Both the position numbers and the translations under genes were made by a program. The notes beneath the pieces are model-generated. The model searched no databases and had not been told where the DNA came from. It worked only from the letters and a program-made list of their open reading frames with translations. From Undibacterium umbellatum (GTDB lineage Bacteria; Pseudomonadota; Gammaproteobacteria; Burkholderiales; Burkholderiaceae_D), in the NCBI RefSeq assembly GCF_014284125.1, contig NZ_JACOFX010000007.1:186001-250000 (forward strand): 64,000 nucleotides of DNA, written 5' to 3'. Shown one piece after another: positions 16,294-25,076 of this stretch. Numbering within the stretch: position 1 is the first letter of the stretch; each line of letters opens with the position of its first letter.

Positions 16294-17604
16294 TCAGGAC
16301 GCATTCGCATCCGAACTATCGAGTCTGACCACCAGTAATTGATCAATGCGGTAATGATCAATATCGACGACTTCAAACTTATAAGCACCCAGCATGACAA
16401 AATCCGTGCGTTTGGGTATCTTTTTCAGCATGGTCATCATGAAACCGGCAATGGTCTCATAGCTTCCCTGCTCAGGCAAGCCATCTATGTCAAGCGCGCG
16501 GCAGACATCCTCGATTGTTGTTGCACCGTCAATCAACCAGGAATTGGCATCACGCTGGACGATCTGGTCTTCCAGGAAAGGATGAACAAGATTACCCATC
16601 AAGGTACTCAACACGTCATTGAGGGTAATCACACCGACGACCAGCGCATATTCATTGAAGATCACGGCAAAATCTTCGCGTGTGCCCTTGAATTGCTCCA
16701 GCATTTCGGACAGGGTCAGCGAGTCAGGCACGGCCAGTGCCGTGCGTATCGATAATTCCTGCACCTTGGTGAAAGCCTGGTTGGTCAGCACGCGCTTCAA
16801 AATATCCTTGGATTCGACATAGCCAACAACATTGTCGATATTGCCATCACAGACCAGAAACTTGGTATGCGGGTGCTCGGCAATCTTCTGGCGTATCACC
16901 ACATCGCTGTCTTGCAGGGTGAAATAAACGATGCTGTCGCGCTGTGACATGGCTGATGGTACGGTGCGGCTTTCCAGTTCAAACACATTGCCTATCATGT
17001 GATGCTCGCTTTGCAGCACTACCCCGGCTTCAGCTCCCGCATCAAACATGGCATAAATTTCATCTGAAGTGATTTGTTCATTACGTGTCGTCGGCAAATT
17101 AAACAGCCGCAAGATCAGGTTGGCCAGGCCATTGAATACCCAGACCAGAGGTTTGAACAGGCGTACGCACAAGAGTATGGGACTGACTACCAGCATCGCC
17201 ACGGTTTCTGGCGAAATCATGGCGATCTTCTTGGGCATCAGGTCCGCGAACAAAATAAAAATCGACGTCACGAACAAAAAGGATGTGACAAAGCTGACGG
17301 TCTCCACCCAGCTGGTCATACCAAACACCGCCACCAGGGCTTTCTGTATGTAAGGCGTCAAAGCCTGTTCACCGAGGATACCACCAAGTATGGCCACCGC
17401 ATTCAGGGCGATCTGCACGACGGTGAAAAAATGCCCAGGCTCTTGTTGCAGCGCCAGCACTTTGCCCGCACGTTGCTCGCCCTCCGCATACAGTATCTGC
17501 AATTTAACCTTGCGCGCAGCCGCCAGCGATATTTCTGACATGGAAAAGAATGCACTGATGGCGACCAGCAAGGCAATGATAAGAAAATGATCAAACAAAG
17601 CCAT
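16294..17604 (-). CDS. CNNM/CBS-domain membrane protein, PaeA (YtfL) type
   Basis: This 436-residue inner-membrane protein has the CNNM/DUF21 module at the N-terminus (about 1-190), with four hydrophobic segments and the signature MSEISLAAARKVKLQ. Two CBS domains follow (SRTVPSAMSQRDSIVYF, and the block around GTREDFAVIFNEYALVVGVITLNDVLSTLMG). The C-terminus is a CorC/HlyC transporter-associated domain (LIDGATTIEDVCRAL, YETIAGFMM). In E. coli the closest-looking protein, YtfL/PaeA, exports cadaverine and putrescine; related CNNM proteins act on magnesium or cobalt. The function here is inferred from family only. GAGGAGG precedes the ATG. It is divergent from the MFS gene across 78 bases. Confidence 0.85.
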   Translation of the reverse strand: MALFDHFLIIALLVAISAFFSMSEISLAAARKVKLQILYAEGEQRAGKVLALQQEPGHFFTVVQIALNAVAILGGILGEQALTPYIQKALVAVFGMTSWVETVSFVTSFLFVTSIFILFADLMPKKIAMISPETVAMLVVSPILLCVRLFKPLVWVFNGLANLILRLFNLPTTRNEQITSDEIYAMFDAGAEAGVVLQSEHHMIGNVFELESRTVPSAMSQRDSIVYFTLQDSDVVIRQKIAEHPHTKFLVCDGNIDNVVGYVESKDILKRVLTNQAFTKVQELSIRTALAVPDSLTLSEMLEQFKGTREDFAVIFNEYALVVGVITLNDVLSTLMGNLVHPFLEDQIVQRDANSWLIDGATTIEDVCRALDIDGLPEQGSYETIAGFMMTMLKKIPKRTDFVMLGAYKFEVVDIDHYRIDQLLVVRLDSSDANAS

Positions 17605-17682
17605 ATTGCCTCCTCTACAAATCTATCTTGCGGTAATCATATACTATTGTGCTTTGTCAATTTTGCTTAAAGGTCGTCATCC

Positions 17683-18915
17683 ATGACAAGTTCTGAACAG
17701 ACGGATGCCGTCAAACCGCTGCCCACCAATGTGCGTTTTGTCCTGATCACGGTGTTTCTGGACATCCTGGGCATAGGCCTCATCATCCCGGTATTGCCGC
17801 GGCTGGTGGCCAGTTATACCTTGCAGGCAGATAGCCAGGCTTACTGGTATGGTGCAATTGTCGCCATCTATGGCGTCATGCAATTTATCTTTGCACCGAT
17901 GATAGGCGCACTCAGTGACCGTTATGGCCGCCGCCCGGTCTTATTGATATGTGTATTTGGTCTGGGCTTGAATTTCCTCTTGCTGACTCAGGTCACGACT
18001 ATTTACTGGATGCTGCTGGTGCGCGCCCTGGGAGGTATCACGGCGGGTAATCTGTCAGTCGCGAATGCTTATATCGCCGATGTCTCCAGCCCGGAAAATC
18101 GCGCCAAAGCCCTGGGCAAGATAGGTGCCATGTTTGGCCTGGGTTTTATTTGTGGCCCTGTCATAGGCGGCATGCTGGGTGAAATGCATATCCATTACCC
18201 GTTTTATCTGGCCGCTGCCGTGGCGCTGGGAAATGTGGTGTATGGTTATTTCACGCTGCCAGAATCACTGCCTGCCGATCATCGCAAGGCTTTTCATATT
18301 TCTGCTGCCAATCCCTTTGCCGGTCTTAGTGGCCTCGCGCATTTACGGGGCGTAGGTGCGCTGGTCTGGGTGTATGCACTGACCATGTTTGCCCAATTCA
18401 CCTTGCAAACCACCTGGGTGTTATCAACAGAATTGCGCTTTGGCTGGACCCCCATGCAAAATGGTTTTTCTCTGTTCATGGTTGGTGTATCCAGCGTACT
18501 CATGCAGGGTGTTTTTCTGGGGCGTTATATCAAGCGGGTAGGGGATGCCAATGCAGTCTTGATCGGCCTTGCCTCTTCTACTATTGCGCTGAGCATGTAT
18601 GGGCTGGCAAACCAGGGCTGGATGATGTACGTGCTGATCCTGTGTAATGTACTGGCCTTTGCCGCCGGACCTGCCTTGCAAGGCTTTTTTTCGCGTGCCG
18701 TCGATGCGCGTTCGCAAGGACTGGCCATGGGGTCGTTGACGGCACTGGCCAGTATCATGAGCGTGTTTGCCACCCTGATCGGCACTTCCATCGTCGGGCA
18801 AGTCAGTCATTTTTCCAAGGGCAGTGTCTGGCTGGGCGCACCTTTCTTTTTGGCCGCGAGCGTGCAATTAATGGCATTGACTTTGGCACTGCGTCACTTG
18901 AAAAAAAGTAGCTGA
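17683..18915 (+). CDS. MFS exporter, TCR/Tet type
   Basis: This 410-residue transporter has 12 predicted membrane helices. Motif A (GALSDRYGRRPVL, about 85-97) follows helix 2, and the N-terminal DILGIGLIIPVLP is typical of Tet(A)-like drug/proton antiporters. RALGGITAGNLSVANAYIADV and GPVIGGMLGE (motif C region) support an exporter of the 12-helix drug class. The substrate is unknown; tetracycline resistance should not be assumed, since many chromosomal members of this subgroup do not export it. No TetR-type regulator lies next to it. A strong bidirectional terminator follows. Confidence 0.88.
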   Translation: MTSSEQTDAVKPLPTNVRFVLITVFLDILGIGLIIPVLPRLVASYTLQADSQAYWYGAIVAIYGVMQFIFAPMIGALSDRYGRRPVLLICVFGLGLNFLLLTQVTTIYWMLLVRALGGITAGNLSVANAYIADVSSPENRAKALGKIGAMFGLGFICGPVIGGMLGEMHIHYPFYLAAAVALGNVVYGYFTLPESLPADHRKAFHISAANPFAGLSGLAHLRGVGALVWVYALTMFAQFTLQTTWVLSTELRFGWTPMQNGFSLFMVGVSSVLMQGVFLGRYIKRVGDANAVLIGLASSTIALSMYGLANQGWMMYVLILCNVLAFAAGPALQGFFSRAVDARSQGLAMGSLTALASIMSVFATLIGTSIVGQVSHFSKGSVWLGAPFFLAASVQLMALTLALRHLKKSS

Positions 18916-18928
18916 AGTTTGCAGGAAT

Positions 18929-18962
18929 AAAAAAAGCGGACTTGAAAGTCCGCCTTTTTTTA
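18929..18962. terminator. Bidirectional intrinsic terminator
   Basis: A perfect GCGGACT / AGTCCGC stem with a TGAA loop (18936-18953) has A-runs on the left and T-runs on the right. It serves both the MFS gene and the convergent dctA. Confidence 0.92.
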
Positions 18963-18979
18963 TCCTAATTTTAAGCAGT

Positions 18980-20305
18980 TTAGTGACGTACAGCGGTATG
19001 CATGGATGCAGTATCCAATAAGAGTTCAGGATCTTCTGCTTCTTCCGTGGTTTCATTGTTCAGGCGTTTTTGCATCTTGACGACATCCACGTCATTGCCC
19101 CATTTGGCCACCACGACCGTGGCGACGCCATTGCCGATCAGGTTGGTCAGGGCACGTGCTTCGGACATGAAGCGGTCTATACCGAGTATCAGAGCCAGGC
19201 CAGCGACAGGTACGCCACCCACTGCAGACAGGGTAGCTGCCAGCACGATGAAACCGCTGCCGGTGATGCCTGCTGCACCCTTGGATGTCAGCAATAAAAC
19301 ACCCAGCAAAGTGATTTGCTGCATCATTGTCATCGGTGTATCCGTGGCCTGGGCGATGAATACCGCAGCCATGGTCAGGTAGATGGATGTGCCATCCAGA
19401 TTAAAGGAGTAACCTGTAGGGATCACCAGGCCAACCACGGATTTTTTCACACCCAGGTTTTCCAGCTTGGCCATCATGCGTGGCAACACTGATTCTGATG
19501 AAGACGTGCCAAGTACGATGAGCAATTCTTCCTTGATGTATTTGATGAATTTCCAGATACTGAAACCATGTACCCTGGCAATCGCACCCAGCACCACGAA
19601 GATGAAAATCAGGCAGGTCGCGTAGAAAGTCGCCATCAGGAAACCGAGTTGCACCAGTGAGCCAACACCGTACTTACCTATCGTGAAAGCCATCGCACCA
19701 AAGGCACCTATGGGAGCAACTTTCATGATGTAACCGATGATGACAAACAAGACGTGGGAAAATTTTTCGACCAGATCAAATACCATCGTGCCGCGTCCGC
19801 CAAAACGATGCAGGGCGAAGCCAAAAAATACCGAGATCAGCAAGACTTGCAGTATCTCACCCTTGGCAAAAGCATCGGTGAACGTAGTAGGAATAATCGC
19901 CATCAGGAACTCTGTCGTGGTCTGCATTTTTCCAGGTGCGGCGAATGCGGCGATGCTCTTGGTATCCAGTGTTTGCACATCGATATGCATACCAGCACCA
20001 GGTTGCACAATATTGACAATGACGAGACCGATGATCAGTGCCAGCGTGCTGACAACTTCAAAATACAGTAATGCCATGCCACCGGTTTTGCCAACTTTTT
20101 TCATGTCTTCCATACCGGCGATGCCAACGACTACAGTACAGAAAATAATCGGCGCGATCATCATCTTGATGAGCTTGATGAAGCCATCGCCGAGAGGCTT
20201 CATGGCGGTGCCAGATTCAGGGTAAAAATGGCCAAGAAACACGCCCAGTGCAATGGCGGTGATGACTTGAAAATACAGGGATTTGTAGAAGGCTTGAGCT
20301 TTCAT
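18980..20305 (-). CDS. dctA: C4-dicarboxylate transporter DctA
   Basis: DctA imports succinate, fumarate, malate and related C4-dicarboxylates with protons or sodium. The 441-residue protein belongs to the DAACS family. It has the conserved [19 protein letters not shown] hairpin region, [14 protein letters not shown] (cation and substrate site), and [19 protein letters not shown] in the second hairpin. The frame continues 39 codons upstream, but the ATG at 20305 ([14 protein letters not shown]) matches the family start and has GGAG upstream. No DctB/DctD sensor pair is adjacent. A 16-base palindrome lies about 115 bases upstream and may be an operator. Confidence 0.95.
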   Translation of the reverse strand: MKAQAFYKSLYFQVITAIALGVFLGHFYPESGTAMKPLGDGFIKLIKMMIAPIIFCTVVVGIAGMEDMKKVGKTGGMALLYFEVVSTLALIIGLVIVNIVQPGAGMHIDVQTLDTKSIAAFAAPGKMQTTTEFLMAIIPTTFTDAFAKGEILQVLLISVFFGFALHRFGGRGTMVFDLVEKFSHVLFVIIGYIMKVAPIGAFGAMAFTIGKYGVGSLVQLGFLMATFYATCLIFIFVVLGAIARVHGFSIWKFIKYIKEELLIVLGTSSSESVLPRMMAKLENLGVKKSVVGLVIPTGYSFNLDGTSIYLTMAAVFIAQATDTPMTMMQQITLLGVLLLTSKGAAGITGSGFIVLAATLSAVGGVPVAGLALILGIDRFMSEARALTNLIGNGVATVVVAKWGNDVDVVKMQKRLNNETTEEAEDPELLLDTASMHTAVRH

Positions 20306-20416
20306 CCTTGGTCTCCATGGGATGGTATAAAGTCTCGCCTGCATGAAATCATTATGGCGAGCACGTTGCGGAATTTTTTTTCCGTCAGTGCAGCCATTAT
20401 GAAAAATCCGTGGATC

Positions 20417-20432
20417 AGCCACAATTGTGGCT
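20417..20432. promoter_or_regulatory. 16-base palindrome upstream of dctA
   Basis: AGCCACAATTGTGGCT is a perfect dyad 112-127 bases upstream of the dctA start and just after the end of the MocR-type gene. The symmetry and position fit a regulator-binding site, but the cognate protein is unknown. Confidence 0.4.
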
Positions 20433-20474
20433 TTCCACAGTGCTTAAAAATTACGCAGATTTTTACGTAGAGAT

Positions 20475-21932
20475 TTACGCGGCAATAATTTGTTTTAATG
20501 AAGCCTGATGTTGAATAATGCGGCCCAGTAAACGCATCGCATCATCGAGATCCTGGGTATATGGCATGCCACAATTGAGGCGCAAAAAATGATCAAAACG
20601 ATTTGAATTGGAATACATCAAGCCCGGAGAAACCAGGATACTCTCCTCTAGCGCAGCATCAAAAACAGCGCGGGATGAAGTTCCGGTTGGCATCTCTACC
20701 CACAACGAAACTCCACCTGCCGGCATGGTCACGCGCGTGCCTTCCGGAAAATAAGTGGCAATCGCTTCTGCCATTTTTTCTCTTTGCACAGCGAGGCTGC
20801 TACGTAGTTTCCGCAGATGTCTGTCGTAAGCTGACGACAGTAAAAAAGTCGCCGTGACTATCTGTGACAATTCTTCGTTATAGCGCGTGTGTGCATACTT
20901 CAGCATGTTCACACGTTCTTGCCAGCGTCCTGCCAGTATCCAGCCAACACGCATGCCTGGCGCAAGAATTTTATGCACGGATGCGCAGTAAATCACATTG
21001 CCGCTATGGTCCCATTGCTTCAATGCAGTGGGGATTTTGTCGCCATCTGCGAGAGCGCTATAAGAGTCATCTTCTATCAGGGGTATGCCCTGCTTTTCGC
21101 ACAGCGCCACCAGTTTTTGTTTATGCTGATCGGGCATCATGCTGCCCAACGGATTTTGCAAATGCGGTACCACCACCACCGCCTTGATATTGTCATAGGT
21201 ACGCATCGCCAGTTCCAGCGCTTCGACAGAAATCCCGGTACTCGGGCTGGTGGGTATTTCCAGCGCCTTCATGCCCAGGCTTTCCAGCACTTGCAAGAGA
21301 CCATAAAAAGTCGGCGACTCGACTGCGATGACATCACCTGCTTGCGCGACTGCACGCAAGGCCAGGTTCAAAGCCTCGATACAGCCATTGGTGATGATGA
21401 CCTGATCAGCAGATGTGCTGATGCCGGAATCAAGTGCGCGCTTGGCCAGTGCCGCTTTGAGTTCACGGTTACCACCCGGCGTAATTGTCTTGGTCAGCAG
21501 TTCTGGATAGCGGCGCAGGGTACTGACAGTCAGGCTGCGTAATTGCTGGTGCGGGTACAGGGCAGGGCCACCAGTTGCCCGTGCCAGATTGCATTTCACC
21601 TGGCGCTGGCCCTGCGCGATGATTTCTGACACCAGTTCATGGATGCCGACAAACTGCGCCGGGTCAATGATCTTGCCTATGGTTGGCTCTTGCGCTGGAA
21701 TCAGGCGCACCCGGCGTGGTTGCCGCACAAAATACCCTGAACGCGGGCGGGCTTCCAGCCAGCCTTCGGTTTCCAGCTGGCGGCACAGCTGTAACGCAGT
21801 GGACAGACTGACGCCGTGCACATGCATGAGCTTGCGCACCGAGGGCATGCGGTCGCCCAGTTTTAGCGTGCCGCAGCGTATGGCATTCAGATAATGCTCG
21901 GCCAGTTGCTTATAGAGGGGTAGGTTTTGCAT
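20475..21932 (-). CDS. MocR-type GntR regulator with aminotransferase domain
   Basis: This 485-residue protein fuses an N-terminal GntR winged helix (residues about 1-70: LYKQLAEHYLNAIRCG, RMPSVRKLM, VSLSTALQLCRQLETEGWLE) to a fold-type I aminotransferase-like domain (about 110-475). The PLP-binding lysine is in ASVHKILAPGMRVGW; IVVTNG-type ITNGCIEALNLAL and DDSYSAL are also present. MocR regulators use PLP-amino acid adducts as signals. The frame extends far upstream, but the winged helix begins at MQNLPLYKQL (21932). A dyad lies in the gap before the divergent DUF2917 gene, the usual arrangement for an autoregulated MocR and its target. Confidence 0.92.
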   Translation of the reverse strand: MQNLPLYKQLAEHYLNAIRCGTLKLGDRMPSVRKLMHVHGVSLSTALQLCRQLETEGWLEARPRSGYFVRQPRRVRLIPAQEPTIGKIIDPAQFVGIHELVSEIIAQGQRQVKCNLARATGGPALYPHQQLRSLTVSTLRRYPELLTKTITPGGNRELKAALAKRALDSGISTSADQVIITNGCIEALNLALRAVAQAGDVIAVESPTFYGLLQVLESLGMKALEIPTSPSTGISVEALELAMRTYDNIKAVVVVPHLQNPLGSMMPDQHKQKLVALCEKQGIPLIEDDSYSALADGDKIPTALKQWDHSGNVIYCASVHKILAPGMRVGWILAGRWQERVNMLKYAHTRYNEELSQIVTATFLLSSAYDRHLRKLRSSLAVQREKMAEAIATYFPEGTRVTMPAGGVSLWVEMPTGTSSRAVFDAALEESILVSPGLMYSNSNRFDHFLRLNCGMPYTQDLDDAMRLLGRIIQHQASLKQIIAA

Positions 21933-22010
21933 ATGTCGATGATGAGATATCAGTCGTTGACTGCACAAATACAGTTGAGGGCAAACTATACAATAACAGA
22001 TTATAAATTT

Positions 22011-22030
22011 TCTGTCTGATACGATACAGA
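22011..22030. promoter_or_regulatory. Putative MocR operator
   Basis: TCTGTCTGATACGATACAGA lies between the MocR-type gene and the divergent DUF2917 gene. TCTG and CAGA ends flank a TGATACGATA core to make an imperfect dyad. Its place upstream of both genes suggests the binding site; this is inference from position and symmetry. Confidence 0.5.
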
Positions 22031-22124
22031 TATGAATTCTCTGTGCCTGTGCAGATCCTGCTGCAAAGACTACCCTGAAAACTGCATTTGTCAGCAGTTT
22101 CTCACCTCTTTCAGGAGTCTCATC

Positions 22125-22436
22125 ATGTATAGAAATAGCATCAGGCAGGGTCAGAGCATGCATTGCCTGTTAACAGCAGGTAGCACTTTGTATATAAAGT
22201 CAGGGAAGTTACGCCTGATCGCCTTGCCGCAATTTCTGGAAGGAGTGGCCTGGCAGATTGACACCGTGCTGGATGCAGACAGTGTTTACTACTCTGAGCA
22301 TGGTGGCTGGGTAGAGTTGCAAGTCTTGCAGGCTTGCGATTTGCTGGTGCAAAGACCTGAGCCGACACAGCACTGGCTGCATGTTCTTTCAGGCGCATGG
22401 CAAGCATTGCAGGCGGGCTGGCGTCCATCTCCTTAA
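22125..22436 (+). CDS. DUF2917 family protein
   Basis: This small protein of 103 residues resembles DUF2917: a beta-rich stretch (LLTAGSTLYIKSGKLRLI, then a hydrophobic VAWQIDTVLDADSVYYS and WVELQVLQACDLLVQ) suggests a cupin-like or jelly-roll half. It has no signal peptide. The ATG at 22125 is chosen because TCAGGAG sits at the right distance; an upstream ATG at 22032 would add a Cys-rich stretch that does not look conserved. It is divergent from the MocR-type regulator and is probably its target. Function unknown. Confidence 0.72.
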   Translation: MYRNSIRQGQSMHCLLTAGSTLYIKSGKLRLIALPQFLEGVAWQIDTVLDADSVYYSEHGGWVELQVLQACDLLVQRPEPTQHWLHVLSGAWQALQAGWRPSP

Positions 22437-22476
22437 GGTCTGGAAACGATAGGCTGCAGGTTAGGCTTAATAAGGG

Positions 22477-23337
22477 CTAGGGGAAAAATTCCTTGAGCAA
22501 AAAGCTTTCCAGCTCTGCCGAATCTTCCACACGGGCTGATTTGACCATGACACGGCCTAGTCGCCTGGATTCCCAGTTGAAGTCGCCCTTGTATTCCATG
22601 CGTATGATTTCTATCATGCGGCGTACCACTGCCAGGCGCACATCGCCACCCAGTCCTGCATCGACTTCAAAAGACTGTTTGCCGCCAGTAGCCACTATGC
22701 GGGTGTTCCAGCCACGGAAAGAAAAACTGGCTACTCGTGTGCCAACGCTGTTCAGTTCAAAGACACCGCTGCCACCACCGCGGTTGGCCGCCTGTTGCAT
22801 GCTGCGCTTGACATTGGCTTCGGCGACTTCTTGCGGTGTCATGCCACGGCCTGCCTGACGGGCACCTTCATTTTCCTGGGCTGCCGCTTCTTCGGCAGCG
22901 CGACGGCGCTCCCGTGCGGCATTGGCCATAGCCATCATATCCATTTCAGGCGGCACATTATTTGCCACTGGCGGCGGTGGTTGTGGAACGGGTGAATCGT
23001 TGGTTGGCAAGGGCGGTGGCGCCTTGGGTTGGGTGATGGCGTTTTTGGATGGCGGTACACGCACAGGCTTGGATGGTGCTTTTTCCTTTTTTGGCGCTGT
23101 TGCCTGCTTAGGAGCTTGCGCAACCTTGTCCATCAGCAAGACCATAGGAGCAGCGATGCCCGCTTTCTCCATTTTTTTCTTCACTGCGCTCATGTTCAGC
23201 AAGAAATACAGCAAGAGTCCATGCACCAGCAAAGCCAGCAAGATACCAAACATATTTGCAGGGCGAAACCGGATATGCAAATGAATCTCACCCGGCTGGG
23301 TGATTTCATTCTCAGGCGCTTCTATGCTCAACTTCAT
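22477..23337 (-). CDS. TonB/TolA-like single-span membrane protein, unknown
   Basis: The 286-residue protein has an N-terminal cytoplasmic piece, one membrane helix (MFGILLALLVHGLLLYFLL, about 29-47), a long proline/lysine-rich periplasmic stretch (about 75-125), an alanine/arginine-rich helix with MAMANAARERRRAAEEAA, and a C-terminal domain with SFRGWNTRIVATGGKQSFEV and RLAVVRRMIEIIRMEY. This layout resembles TonB or TolA energy-coupling proteins, but the C-terminal domain does not show the TonB YP motif and no exbB/exbD genes are nearby. I do not recognise the family. It may belong to a lineage-specific envelope protein. Confidence 0.65.
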   Translation of the reverse strand: MKLSIEAPENEITQPGEIHLHIRFRPANMFGILLALLVHGLLLYFLLNMSAVKKKMEKAGIAAPMVLLMDKVAQAPKQATAPKKEKAPSKPVRVPPSKNAITQPKAPPPLPTNDSPVPQPPPPVANNVPPEMDMMAMANAARERRRAAEEAAAQENEGARQAGRGMTPQEVAEANVKRSMQQAANRGGGSGVFELNSVGTRVASFSFRGWNTRIVATGGKQSFEVDAGLGGDVRLAVVRRMIEIIRMEYKGDFNWESRRLGRVMVKSARVEDSAELESFLLKEFFP

Positions 23338-23680
23338 GGACTATATGAACCGGTGCAGAATTTCAAGGTGGCAAGCATACCTCAAACTATGCCTGATCCT
23401 GTAACAAAGATTGTCTGTTGACCCACTGCTTAACTTGATTATGTTATCGAAATTGAAAAATGCAATAAGTGGTTCAGGGAAATTTCAGTTAACTGAGTCT
23501 ATTTACCGTGATTGACCAGGGACAGACAAGCAAAACGGCCATGTTTGCCGACAACTGCTTACAAACAGGTAAAGAAAATTTACATGCTGCTGGCACTGGG
23601 AGGGATGGAGAGACAGGATGAAAATTTGTTCCATCCTGACAAGGATACGGTGTTGCCGTACGGGAATGAGGTCCGCAGAC
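23338..23680. other. Intergenic gap with no recognised gene
   Basis: This 343-base stretch should hold the promoter of the TonB-like gene in its left part. A short CAGGATG/CATCCTG dyad lies near 23616-23639, without a T-run, just past the end of the chromate transporter genes. Short frames here have no protein character. Confidence 0.5.
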
Positions 23681-24277
23681 TCAAATCAGGCCGAACCAGC
23701 CCAGCGCTGCGCCGCCCGCCAGCAACCACAGCAAATGCAAACGGGTGCGCCAGACCACGATAGTGCAGACTACCGTCATCAACCACAAAGGCCAGTCCTT
23801 GCTGGCCTGGTCGTGAGAGGCTGCCATGATCCAGCCTGTTGCCAGCAACAGCCCTATGACAATAGGTGCCATGCCCAGCTTGAAGGCGCGCACACTGCGC
23901 AGTTCGCGGTTGGCGTGGCCCCAGCTGGCGGCGACATATGTCAGGGTGGTACTGGGTAAAAGTATGCCCGTCATGGCGACAACTACCCCCAGCAAGCCTG
24001 TCCACATACCACCGGCATTCATGCCTACATTCCAGCCCATCAGGGCGATGAACAAGACATTCGGGCCTGGGGCAGCCTGGGCTATGGATACTGAGGCATT
24101 GAATTGCGCATCGCTCAGCCAGCCCTGTTGCGCCACCAGATAGCGGTGCATGTCAGGCAGGGTGGAAATCGCCCCGCCTATCGACAGCAAAGACAACATC
24201 ATGTAATGCAAAAACAATTGCAGCCAGTCATGCCAGTTCATACTGATGTGCAAGACATTGTTCAGGGTATCCGGCAT
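23681..24277 (-). CDS. chrA: Chromate transporter, second half (CHR domain)
   Basis: This 198-residue membrane protein is one of two short CHR-domain subunits that together replace a full-length ChrA. It has SLLSIGGAISTLPDMHRYLV and the signature AQAAPGPNVLFIALMGWNVG followed by several hydrophobic helices. ChrA proteins export chromate by a proton antiport-like mechanism. The start ATG overlaps the stop of the upstream CHR gene by one base (TAATG), so the pair is translationally coupled. A frame extends upstream but would begin inside the partner gene. Short CHR proteins work as antiparallel heterodimers (family knowledge). Confidence 0.88.
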   Translation of the reverse strand: MPDTLNNVLHISMNWHDWLQLFLHYMMLSLLSIGGAISTLPDMHRYLVAQQGWLSDAQFNASVSIAQAAPGPNVLFIALMGWNVGMNAGGMWTGLLGVVVAMTGILLPSTTLTYVAASWGHANRELRSVRAFKLGMAPIVIGLLLATGWIMAASHDQASKDWPLWLMTVVCTIVVWRTRLHLLWLLAGGAALGWFGLI

Positions 24278-24870
24278 TATTTCAGCTTCCTGTAGACAAT
24301 GATACAAGTGATGGCACCCAGACTGAACAATACATACGCCAGCGGCAAGCGGAAGTAGGCGATGCCGACAAAGCACAATGCACTGAAGAGCAGGGCGGTG
24401 GGTCTGCCCAGGGGATTGTTCTTCAGGGCAGGCACCAGCTTCAAGCCGGTAGCGATAATCAGCCCAGCGGTGACGGCGCCCATGCCGCGTAAGGCACTTA
24501 CCACTTCAGGATGTTGGGAGAACTGGGCATATACCACAGCAAGGGCCAGCACGATCAATAAAGGCACCGACAACATGCCAGCCAGAGCGGCCATGGCACC
24601 ACCAAAACCAAAATGGCGGTGGCCTATCATGAGGGATAAATTCACGACATTAGGCCCTGGCAAAATTTGTGCGACTGCCCAGTCTTCGACGAACTCTTCC
24701 ATCGTCATCCAGCGTTTTTTCTCTACCAGTTCACGCTGCACGACGGCCAGTACCCCGCCAAATCCTTGCAATGCCAGCAACGTAAAAGAGATATACAAAT
24801 CCGCCAGGGATTTGGGCCGCTGGCCAGGAGCTTCTGTGGACATGGTGGTGGCAGCCTGTTGGCTTGACAT
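24277..24870 (-). CDS. chrA: Chromate transporter, first half (CHR domain)
   Basis: This partner CHR-domain protein has ALQGFGGVLAVVQRELVEKK, the conserved AQILPGPNVVNLSLMIGHR and following helices; about 197 residues from the chosen start. The reading frame extends to 24936 with a TTG start that has AAGGGA close by. ATG candidates are at 24870 and 24843. The CHR domain itself begins about 20 residues after 24870, and none of the starts has a strong ribosome site at ideal spacing, so the N-terminus is uncertain. No chrB-type regulator is adjacent, so a general sulfate/chromate function cannot be excluded. Confidence 0.85.
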   Translation of the reverse strand: MSSQQAATTMSTEAPGQRPKSLADLYISFTLLALQGFGGVLAVVQRELVEKKRWMTMEEFVEDWAVAQILPGPNVVNLSLMIGHRHFGFGGAMAALAGMLSVPLLIVLALAVVYAQFSQHPEVVSALRGMGAVTAGLIIATGLKLVPALKNNPLGRPTALLFSALCFVGIAYFRLPLAYVLFSLGAITCIIVYRKLK

Positions 24871-25076
24871 TGGGGCAGGCTTATATTGTAAGGCAGCAGA
24901 GAAAATGCTGCTGGGCAAATAGTTGACAGCTGCCAATTTCCCTTGGCTTGGTTGCGCTCCATGTCATGCGTCATCAACAAAAGGTAAGAACTTGTATCAT
25001 TTGAAACGAAGTCCTGTACTCGCTTATTTGTCTGCAGGCTTACGCTACAGTCTTTTTTATTTCAGTGGTCATGATC

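Noticed and set aside
17683-18915. Tetracycline resistance gene
   Set aside because: The protein is TCR/Tet-like, but there is no divergent TetR regulator and no sign of a mobile context, so only a generic exporter is called.
20889-21542. 217-codon plus-strand frame over the MocR-type gene
   Set aside because: Shadow of the aminotransferase domain; no family resemblance.
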